The notes beneath the pieces are model-generated. The model saw only the letters and a list, made by a program, of their open reading frames with translations, had not been told where the DNA came from and ran no database searches. The position numbers were made by a program, and so were the translations under genes. From positions 15,810,001 through 15,874,000 of the forward strand of contig NC_077222.1 in assembly GCF_024763615.1 (NCBI RefSeq): a stretch of 64,000 nt of DNA, written 5' to 3'. The stretch is from Phlebotomus papatasi (Eukaryota; Arthropoda; Insecta; Diptera; Psychodidae). Position 1 is the first letter of the stretch, and each line of letters starts with the position of its first letter. Positions 32,801-44,800 of this stretch are shown piece by piece.

Positions 32801-35800
32801 TAAGTCGTTAAATTATTTACCTTTCTCGTATTTACTTTTTCATTTGTTCGTATGCTTCTTACTCATGCTAAAATATTGTAAAACCTACTGTACTTATGTA
32901 ACCTTACTTTTCTTCCTAATAAATTTATCTAGTACAACACTAATTATCTCGTACAACGCACCATTTGCTTATTTATCCGAGACACCTTTGTCTGGTTCCG
33001 CTCGTAAAATTGACCTCAAACTCTAGAGAAAAGTACTTAATTTTGTTTAAAGTTCTCGTAAGTCTTAATTTCTATTCAAGTCTATTTTAACTCAGGTTGA
33101 AAAAAACACTCAGAAATTTTGTTCAAAGTTATACGAAATATTCTTTTCGGAATGAATAAATTTTAATTCAAATTGAGAAATAAGTATGTTGCCCTTTATC
33201 ATAAAAAATCAAAATCAATAAATAATAGAAAAAAAAAATAACTCACCCATTCTGGAGTTCAACAGTGGAAGATTCCAGTGAAACTTGATTCAAGTTCTCA
33301 GTCAGTTCAGCCACTTCATTCTCCGTTGCAGCCTCATTGTTGGTGTTCCCGTTGCTGGCACCAGCTGCTGCAGCATCATTCTCTGCCTTTGGCGCCGTTG
33401 CCTTTGAAGATTTCTTCTCCTTTTTGGTCTTGCGATTCTTATTGCGACTCACCTTTCCACCATACGGATACCCAGCAGCCCCACGTCCACCACTGACACC
33501 CTGATGATGGGGCACAGTCACTTGACCACGATGCAACCGACTGCCCGTAACACCCTTTGTGCCACGTCCATTGACACCAAAGCGCACAGCAGCATTCCCG
33601 GCACGACCTGGAATACGCACAGATCGACCAGCATTGCTACTGTTGGCATTCTGATTGCCCCCAAGGGCTGGACGCATTTGAGCAGCACTACCACCAGCAG
33701 CCCATGAGCCCACAACAACTCCTGCAAATCCAGCATACAGTTCTGAATATAATTAATGTGGAAATCATAAAAATTGAAATTTCTCCAATTTATTCTTCTC
33801 ATTGAAGACAAAGTTTGATTGATTCCTTATCTTTCTGTTACTTTATCAATTTTTCCTTAATTAGCAAATTCTAAAGACATTTTGTGTACCGATTTTAGAA
33901 CAAAATCAACTGAACATATTTCGGAAAATCATTTGCAATCCAAAAACCGTGAGCCATAAATTAACCATAAAGATAAAAATCAAATAAACTGTCTAAAACC
34001 CGTCTAAACATAAATCACACAAATCGTGATTGATAGATGACTGATAATGAGGCAATGAAAGCGGTAATTGAAAAATCAATAGACCATCAATAAATCACAC
34101 GAAGAGCATAAAAATCGCTGTAATAAAAAAAGTCACAAACTTACCTCCAACTTTCAGCTGATAGCCCTTCTGGTGTGCCCCATTGCGAGCATTGGCGACT
34201 CCGGCCCTCTGCTGTGGATACATCCCGCCCGAACCACGTCCTCCGCGCATTGCAACTCCCGCTGTTCCAGCATCCATTCCCGAGCCGGCAAGAACACGGG
34301 ATGTGAGTGGAGCTCCGTAGTAGGGAGCCCCAGTGGCAGCCACGGCTGAGGAATAGTAGCCACTGGCGTCGGCAGATGCCTGTGGAATGTTGGCCATCTG
34401 ATGCAGTTGTCCCTTGCCAAAATGCTGTGGGAGATTTGTCGGTGGTGGCTGTGGCAGGAATCCCGGGCGATACATTGTGTGATCAATGTGAGCTGGCAGG
34501 AGATAGTGCTCAACATCCTCGAGGATGGCTTTGCGGAAGCGCTCAATCTTGAGCACAATCTCAATCTGATCGTCACAGAGTTCCCGGAGACTCTGGACAT
34601 ATGTGGACATTTTCAGTTTGAGATGGAAGAGTTTCCCATCGAAGAACAACCATGGATTTGTCATCAGCCATGGCAGAGGGATTCCACAGGCATCATTGGC
34701 CAGGGAAGCCGTCTCTACACCCTGCATAAACAACGTGGCCAAGTAGACACCGCGCAAATGGACACATGGTAGCTGCAAAAATTACATAGTCTTTGATAAC
34801 TCCGCACAAAATCCACAGGGAAAAAATTATTCGGTAAAATTTTTCGCAAATGTGAATAGGAGAAAGGCTCATAATTTTGTCCAGTTTCTTATTTTGGACA
34901 CTTTGAGGATAAAATTGGACACTAAAAATAAATTGATTAAAATGATGGATTTTTATTCCAATATTTGATGAACAATGAATTCTATCTAAATATTTGTTCT
35001 TTTTGGAAGATTTTAACACTAAATACGTTAAATTTTGAATATGATTTGAGTTGAAATTGCTTTGTTGAAAATTCAGTGTGAGCAATTGCTTACGAGAAAT
35101 ATGATAGAGCTTTGTATTTACTTCAGTCTTATTTAGCTGTGGTGATGTACTAACAATGTTTCTTCGCTTTTTTTCAGTGATATTATTAAATATTCATTTA
35201 TTATTGTGTTGATTCACATTAATGGTGATTTGTACATTTGACCTGAAGTGAGATTTGCCTTGTGAATTACGTTTTTCGTGTGAAAAATGGGAAATTTTCT
35301 ACGAGGTTTACCATTGAGGTTATTGTCCTTATTTTGGACAGGTGTTTTTCTCACGAAATTTCGTGAAGTTTTAGCTTTTGTGATGACTAGGATGATCTCT
35401 ACGAACGAAATGTAGTGAGAAATGCCTTGAAAGGATCCCGGAAAGGCCAGGGAATTTCCATCGTATTTGTTCGTAAATTTGTGCCAGACAAACAAAAATT
35501 TACGAACAAATGACAAAATTTTACGAACATTTACGAACAAATGTTTGTAAAAGTACAAAAAATGTTCGTCAAATGATCATTTTACGAACAATGTTTGTGA
35601 AAAATGTACAAACTTTTACGAACTTGTTTGTGGATTATACGATTCACGAGCATTTCGTAATTCTCCCATAGGAATTCACAAACATTTACAAACAATTTTA
35701 CAAAATATTTTTTTTTGTGTACAGTAGACTCTCACTCAATCGGTTCTTTTTCAATCGGGCACAAAATTTTGTTGACAATTTTCACGTTTAATTATGAAGC

Positions 35801-38800
35801 TAATTCGCTCAAATTCGCTGTAGTTCTTCCTATTTTATCGTGATTATTCATAATTGAGCGCTTTTTGTGGAATTTACAATGATTTCGACGCTTAAATCAC
35901 TCGATAATTCGGACGACATTTTGCCCCAAATGTCCAATTGAGAGAGAGTCTACTGTACTTACGAAATTCTCGTAAGTACAGGGGACCCCGGGATTATGCA
36001 TATTTTCGGGACCGCGAAAAAGCGTGCGAAACGGCTCTATGCATATCTATCGCATTTTTGTTTTATTTCTTCAATTTTCTTATATTATTTTCACCAAGTG
36101 CCACCGAGTATGAGATAAGGTAATGCGGTAATGGAAAATTTGCGTAAGAATTGCAATGAAAATGCGAAAATTAACGAAATACGGTGAGGCTATGGCTAAC
36201 ATTTTATCGTCAATGTGATATTCTGTCCTTAATCGAAAAGATATATCGACAAACGGCTTTCGGCAAAGGTTAAATGTCGATGAGCGGTTAGAAGGTGATG
36301 TCGGTGATGTCAGATCCACCGCAACTCCTTCCGCCACTTTGGATCACCCCTAAATTTTGTTTTCTCAATAACTCAGCCCCTATAGTATCAATCGAGCTCA
36401 AATTTTAGTATGTTATAGCTGGGCCTAAGACCTTTCGATCTGTACCAAACTTAAGGTCATCCGACCCTCTAACCCGAACTAGAAGGTTTCTAATTATGAA
36501 AACTTGAAAAATTTTGGTATTTTGCAAAGCTCTCGTAGAACTACAACTCCTTTGACACCCCAATTTCATCCGATTTAATCGGAGGTTCGATTAATCGAAA
36601 AATCGATTTTCGAAAATTCGATTTCGAATATTTCGAAAACTTGACGATGCTTTTTCTTTAAATTTTAGTATGTAGTAGCTGAGAGCTGCTGACATCGAGG
36701 CTCTTCCAACGGTGGGTCGCACCTGTCCCCACACCATCCCAATGTACCTCGACACTTATTATATCCTAATGGACCGGACTCCATCTCTAATGTTTGTTCA
36801 CCGATTTTAGTAAACTTTTTTTTCTTTTGTTGGCTTTCTGTACTCAAAATAATTAAAATACAATATGACCAATGATAAGCCCAGGTCGGCTAGGTGCTTG
36901 CAACTCGGAATGCGTGAAAATTCGATTATGAGTTGAATTTTGGGGTTAATGGCGCACCTTTTCGATCAAGAAAATTATATAAAGTCAAAATTCATATCCC
37001 TTTCTTTCTGAAAAGCTTTGCATATGTCTATTCTACTCTGTTGTACTCTTCTTCTTCTTTTAAACATAAACCTAAATTAAATTTAGTTCAGTCCAAATTT
37101 GAGTTCGATAGAGTGGGATAGACTTATGCAAATCATTTGAAAAAGAAAGGGGCGCAAATTTTGATTTAATGATATATTACCAATCTAAAGGTGCACCGAA
37201 GGCATAAAGAATCACATCAAGCCAATTTTATCAAATTCGACTGACAAGACAGTTTACTCTACGCGATTCTTTTCAGCTAACCATAAGTTTATCTGGGCTT
37301 ATTTCGAAGATTCGAAGATTCCAAAATATATTCAAAAATGAAAATAAAATCTAGGAGTCGTTTTCGAAATATTTTGGCGTGTAAGGATGGGGTGGTAGGG
37401 AGGATAAAAGCTGTCCTAGATAATATTGACTTATGGGGGGGGGGAGGTCGTCGAAACCAGAAGTCGATATCTGTTACCGTTTGCCCACTGGCTGTGCCAC
37501 AAGTTGAAAAACTGGATTATATAACTGCTCTCTCTTTGAGTTCGAGCAGCAAAATCTTTAAGACTTAAATTATCTACCCGGTCTTGTATGACACAAAGAG
37601 ATATTTAAAATTTACTAATTTCACCCAGTCAGTGGTGCAGTGATACGATTTTTTGAATTTCGGAAGATGTCAAAAAAATCTAGGGATCCCACGGCAAACG
37701 GATATCAGATTTGGGATTTTGAAAGTACCCTTGATTAAGTTCCATCAGTTTTATAAAACAGACAAAAAGGTTAACCTTTCAAAGACAAGAAAGTTTAAAA
37801 TTGAGGGTCAGAAAAAATCATTTTTCCGCCTTTTTAGAGCGAAATATAACTTTAGATGGCCATAGGAAAAATTTAATTCTTGAGTCACCGATGACCCAAT
37901 CGTCCTTAAAGGGTTAATTAAATCAATTTTTTAATCAATTTCACGAAGATATTTAAAATTTCATAATTTCAAAGATAGTTAAGTGCAAAAGATTAATAAT
38001 ATATTTTTTTTAATTTTTAATTTATTGAATTAAAAGTTTCACTTTGTATTAAATACTCAATAACTTTTGTAATGGTGCTATTCCAATGAAAACCGAACAT
38101 GTTTTTTTAGCACTTTACTGTTCTAAAGTTCTTCTGCATTATTGACATTTCTTTGTGTTGGTTGCTGTCTCGACTATATTCCTCAGTTCTCATGACCATG
38201 TCACATATAAGATTAATATTAAAATTAATACTTTCTGAACTGCGAGAATGTCAAAAAAAAGATAGCAAATGTTTTGTCTTGCCTCTCTCTCGTGTTTCGC
38301 GCGAAAACTGACCGAATCACAGTTGGCACGCATGGAAAATTGTTCGAATTGCCTGTCATACGATTCAGAAAGCAATTAATACGAACAGTAATGTCTTACT
38401 TAGAGTTGGTAAATTTCAAGAAATTTCCGCCTAAAGTAGGTGGCCACTACTGTGAAATTTCTGAAATTTTACCATCTCTGATCTTACTCATCGTATTACT
38501 CCACTAGAGTGTACTCTTTCTAACACACGTGATTTTCCATTTGAAATTTGTATACTATATACCTCTTTTTCCGGCTTTTATTAATATTAATATTAATCTT
38601 ATATGTGACACCGCGGTCATCGTGTTTGAAAACCACCAAACAACCGTGACAGGAGCCAATACAAAGAAAAGTCGATAATGCAGAAGCACTTGAGAAAAGT
38701 AGTGTTAAAAATGTAAATTTTTTCTTGGAATAGTACTATTATTTAGATTTTCTCAGAGGGGTGACATTAGCTCTGAAAAATGCGACCAGTTTTAGTGTAA

Positions 38801-41800
38801 TTTTTTTCCTGTTTTCGTACACATTTCACGAGATATCTCCAAAACTACGTAGGTTGTCAATTTTGGGTTTTCGGTTGCCTCTTCGTTATTAAATTGGCTT
38901 TTGTTTTGTATTTGTATTATTTCCTAATTCATTCTACAATGACAGAAAATAGCTAATAAACTCAAGTTTTTTCGGCACGCTAGAAACTTATGGAAAACAT
39001 AGGAAACGTCATGCCCCTGGATTTTCTATTGAAAACTAGATCAGTTGTCTCTCTAAATCAGAGGCGTGCAAGAACCATTGAAACTGAATAAACGTCAAAT
39101 GAAACATGTACGTCAATGGTCAAAACGCTATCAGAATAAATTTATTTTGACGTTTATTCGGTTTCAACGGTTCTTGCACACTTCTGCTCTAGATAAATTG
39201 CAAAAAATCTAGTTTAATATTTCAGGGACGGAAAGAAATGTAAAATCCTTCAGAAAATCATTATTTGCTAAAAAACTAAGGATAATTATATTTCAATTTT
39301 CGGGTAATTTTTCTAATTGCAAAATTTGGGGAAAAATATCATGGGAGTTTCATGGTATAAAAAACAAGAAAAGGAAATTGAAAAAGACTAAAAAAGAAAA
39401 GCAAACTTACCACCAATTCTTGTGTGTACTCAACATTGAGCAATTGATGTGAGAATGCTGTAGCCAGGAAGGCATCCAATTCTTGACGTGTCAGCATACT
39501 TTTGTCAGGATCTGTAATCATATACCGCAAAACGCACGCCATCACCAACATATGCTGCGGAACATATCCCCGATTGAGCATCAAAAGCGAATCCGATCGC
39601 ATAATTGTGAGGAAGGCCTTCATTCGGCGCTGCTTATCTTCAAATGCCATACCAAACCAGAGACGTTGCACCGTTGGAACGGCCCATGGCAATTGGGTGG
39701 CCTTCACCATTTCTGGCTTCTTATATTCATTCTGCGGTGTCCATATCCATTCAGATATAACAACATCGGGCTTTGGAGCATTTGCACCACTACCACCGCT
39801 GCCACCGCTACTTCCAGCAGCATTCGTTTGATTCTTATTTGTCTTTGAACACAGATATCTTTGGTGGTATAAGTTGAATAGAATGGCGTAAATCATTTGA
39901 CGAGCAGGACGATAGAACAAATGAACAGATGGAACATCACGGCTTTGTTCGTCTTCTAGCACCTATTTTTTTTTAGTTTGTTTGTTTGAGGAGGAGGAGG
40001 AGGAAGAGAAAAAATATAAATTGGCAATTGCTGGCAATTCAGGCTAAACATTGAACATCAGAGAGACATTATTGTGATAAAGATTGTTGTTACTCATCAT
40101 AAAATATGTACCAACAATGAGATAAAATGATGCTGCTCTGTTGAGAAACATGTGAAATGTACTCTCTTTTACAGCAGCTATTACTTCAGCATGGAAAAAA
40201 AGATCACTAGGTCACAGAGAGAGAGGTCTTCTTGAACCCATCTAAAATTGCACTTTTCTTCTCTAGAAAGGAATTTTGTATAACGTGAAAAAAATCACAC
40301 TTTAACATTTAATGCTAATCATAAAATTTCATCAAAAATTCAAGCTATAATAAATATGTCTAAGCGGAAATATGATATAATTATTTTATCGCTGCTCAAT
40401 GCCGTTTACCTTAATATAAAAAAATCAAAGATTTCTATACATAAGAAGATTGAAAGATAGCCTAAACACGATAGAAACGTCAAGCATTGTAAATTCTATA
40501 AAATTCGACTTGTGCATTTTTATATAATTCTCAAAAAGAGAATGAATATTCGGCCTTCAGTGGTGACATAATTTCATAACACCAGTAGATTAGCCGCGCT
40601 CGTCTTAACTTTTTCCAAAGCGTAAGACATCTAGCAGGTCACTTAACTTAATCACTTCAATATATACAAAATCGCATAGAAGATATTTAGGAGAACTGTG
40701 TCAAATTTCGGACACCTTGAATGTAACTTCGGCCAAGCAACTAAATTAATTTAAATTATTGATTAACTCCACGAAAAGTCAATGATGTTTTTCTTTTATA
40801 ATGTAATTAGGGTAATTTGTCTAAAGCGAGACAGTTTGGAAAGTTGGACAAAGCAGTGTGGAATGTGGGACACTTTTCTAAAAACTTGATAACACTGTGC
40901 AACGATGCTTTTGTCCCTGGGTTCTCATGCTATTTTTTCTATTGCTAGGGTCAAATTTTTTACGAAAATACTTATCATTTTGATTTCATTTTGTTTTTGC
41001 GCCTGGAATCTAGGCAAAACCGTTTTTGCCGTTTTTTGATACTTGGGTGCCTATATTTCTGATTCTGCTGAACCGATTTATTTCTCACTATGGAATAATT
41101 TGGTCTCCTTTACATGCCCGATAAATCCTCTGAACAGATGAAGTTCGTACAACTGACACCAGGGGCGCTGTAGTCTCAAATATGTCAGAAAACATGGAAA
41201 AATCGCAACTTTTTAGCAACTTTGATCAAAAATATCTCGAAAACTAGGACTGTCCCTAACAATCTGTTTTGTGGGTTTGATAGAAAATTTAATCAGCTAC
41301 ATTTTCGTTCCTGTACAACTTTTCTCTCAGATTATTTTTTAACTTCGATATTGAGGTTCAAACGAAAAATAAGCATTCAGCCAACTAAATAAAACCTTCA
41401 CAACAAAAGGACATACATCCATTTAAAAAGTGAATAAAAAATATTTGCGAAATATTACATTTAAAAGGAGAAAAAAGTGATTTAATTTCGCGTTGCTTTC
41501 AAAACAAGTTTTATGAAATCTTGGACAAGTTGATTTTGTGAATGAATTTGGTGGTTTTGTACAGTGAAATCCTATTAACAAGGACGACAAAAATCCTTAA
41601 GTACCCAGAGAAATAGTTGCAACAGCAGTTAGCAGCTGATAAGGAGAAAATCTCCTGGAGAAAGGCTGCAAAGATTTCCAGATTCCGAAGACCACTTTTT
41701 CTGACAGAATGGATAGTAAATATCGCAAAAAACATCTGGAGAAAAACAAGAGGAGCCTCTACAGAACTCTCAAAGCAAGTGAAAAAGGACCTGGGCGGAT

Positions 41801-44800
41801 TGGGTATCCAAATGTGCTAAAAAGTTGCATCCGATATAAAGCAATAACTGCTGGACAACGCGAGGCGTCTGTGAAATTTACAGAACCTCTTTTTGGTTGG
41901 ACGTCCAGGAAGTTCCTGGTAATTAGGATTCCTCAAGTGTTACCCGGACATTAATGAGGGATTAGCATAACCATCCAATGTACAATTATACGCAGAAAAC
42001 CCTAAACCTTTCCAAAAGTTTTTTTCCACTTTCCAAAATTTTGTCCATCTTTTCAAAATGCGTTGTTTTTTAATTTGATGGAATATTCCAATTAATTGGT
42101 TGAAATATCTGTTAAAAAACTGTTAAGATTCTGTTAGAATATTTCACAAGCAATCTCATGATGCAAAGAAAATGAAAAAAAAATTTAATCGGTTTAAAAA
42201 TGCATTTGAAATTGAACTTGAAGTGTCTCCCTTCCCAGCTTTCCACAATCCACCCTAACTAAATATTAAACTTACTCCGTGAGGCGTTTCGAAATTTTCT
42301 ATCACTGTTTGCATGCAAAGTAGTCCCAAACAAGGTGGCCGAAATTCCACTCAAAGTTGCGCGAATTTTTTCGCGGATCTTCGCGAGACACTATTTTTCG
42401 CGGGGCGCGTATTTTTCGCGCACTTTCGCGAGGCGCGAATTTTTTCGCGCACTTTCGCAGAGCGCGAATTTTTCGCGGATTTTAGTGGGGCGTGCATTTT
42501 TTCGCGGGGCTCATATTTTTTGATAGTTGATAAATTTTCCCCACTTCGTTCGAAAATTTAGTATAAAAATTCGAAATTGAATTTGAATTCTTCGAACTTC
42601 AACGAATTTTGTGCAAATAGAGTTCCATTTACCTTTTATCCAAGACACTATTGGAGAATCAAAATCTACTTTTGTTTAGGCTCAATATCGTCCACTTGTT
42701 TTACTTTTCAAAATTCAACAAACTTTTAATTCCTTCACTTTCTAGAGGTAGTAATAATTAAAAAAAAAACATAATGTTGTAAAAAAACACTTAGAAGAGT
42801 TCCCAAAAGGCAAAAGCTTGCTGTCCGATATTTCAAACAAAGTGGACGATATTAAAATATTATATTTTTCAGTGAACTTTTTTTCACATCACATCAGTGG
42901 AAGAAAATACGGATTTAAGTTAATTAGCTCTAAATTGTAGCACTTTTTCCACTGATAAAATTCCCATAATTGTTTCACTTTTTGCTTAGCAAACTTTTTC
43001 TGAAACTCACTGTACAGTGTGTATTCTTAGTATACCCTATTACTGAGCTTAAGGAAATCCAACACGTAATTTGATAAACGTAATACAATGCCCCATTTCT
43101 AAGAAATTACATGTAGGCACAAGAAAAAAAACAACAAAAAAGAACAAATGATTAAAGAGGACAGAATAAGTTTTTTTTCATGGCATCAAAAGACTTTAAT
43201 ATATCTTCAGCAAAATTCAATTACACCTGGAAAATATTTTCTGCTGGTCTTTTCAAATGTACAAAAAATCAATAAATTTGAAATGACAAAAGTTTTCTGG
43301 TTTTCCGCTTTTGCAAACACCAAGAATACCTCTTTCATTGCACATTTTCAATATACCCCAGCACCGGAAAATGCACTAATAAATTTATATTTCCCTTCTC
43401 TCTTTTTAATTACATTCCCATTGATTTTAGATTTCCAAGAAAATTGCATTGGAGTCATATTGCAAAAAAAAAAACAACAGTAAATAAATGAAAAATCAAT
43501 AGAATGCAAACCAAACAATTGCTTTGCAAAAGTATAATTCTGTGTCTTCTCCATTTTTATCCCATAAATTTACATTTTCAGCTTCAACGGCAAATGGCTT
43601 AAATTAACTTTGCTTGACATTTGAGTGGCTTGTATGTGTTCAATTTTCCTCAACGTGCTTCTCTCTCTTTGCGGACTTTAAACTTTTGCCCAATGTAAAC
43701 AGAAATATGGGCAGAAGGAGAATTCCTCGAAGGTCTCTTCTTACGACAATTGGGATAACATAATTTCGTGTGACCTCTCCTTTTTGCGAGAAAAAGATAA
43801 GGGGAAGGCCAAAGAAAAGTGAGAATTTTCTTACCTGTGGCAAAACAATGGACTTCTTGGTTAAAAGCTGATAAATTTTTGAATCCATCATGCCACGTTG
43901 ATGACGGTTCAGTGAAGTTTTTAGCACCTCGCCGGGAAGCGTGTAGATAAAGTGTCCACCACTGGAAGTACTCACTTTAGTGCTACTTGCATTTGTGCTG
44001 GGCTGACTTCCATTTGCATAGGATTCTATTGGACAAAAAATCAATTGTTGGACCCATATTAAGAAAATTATTTTAAAATATATTAATAAATGATTGGAAA
44101 TTAAAAAAAAATGTGATTATTAAAAAAATTAGAAACTTTTATAATATTTAAATATGAATTTTCCTTAATATTTGAATAGCTCAAACAACAGTAAATTTTC
44201 AGAAAATCATGAAAAAATGTTATTTATAAATAACTAAATTTTAGACAGATTTCTTTTAAAATTATTCCAGGATTAATTAATTTTTATAAATTAAGCATAG
44301 ACACACACCATATTCGGTCAAACCAAATACTCAAACCGCAATTAGAAGAATAATGTAAAAAAAAAAACAAACAAAATATAATAGAAAATAACATCTTAAA
44401 AATTCTAATAATTTCTGTAAGTTCAATAGTTAATTTGAAAACAAAAACAGAAAAAAATTCCTTGAAGGGTATGGGAGCAAATTATTTATACATTTTCCTT
44501 AAGAATAGTAAGTTTTAATTAATTTTTTTGGTTTTCTTTTACAACCTTTTCGATAAACACAAATAAGTAACAGAATAATTTTACTAAACTATATTAAATT
44601 AGAAAATAAAGTAAAACAGAAATTTCAGAAATTTGATGATGAATTCTAATACGTAATTTTCATTGTTTTATATGAGATTTTTTTTTTAATTTTTAGCAAA
44701 GACACTATCTAATATGATTATCTTTTAATCGGTAAAAATAGAACGGGTGTAAACACAAGTAGATTTTGATTCTCCAATAGTGTCTTGGATAAAAGGTAAA

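Noticed and set aside
32755..32830. Possible tRNA or tRNA-derived fragment on the minus strand
   Set aside because: A T-arm-like GGTCTCCAGTTCGATTCTGG can be drawn, but the anticodon and D arms do not fold and no A box is visible. At most it is a very old SINE scrap.
41617..41954. Two overlapping plus-strand frames rich in Lys and Arg
   Set aside because: No family is recognised. Degenerate inverted ends around them suggest a transposon relic rather than a gene.
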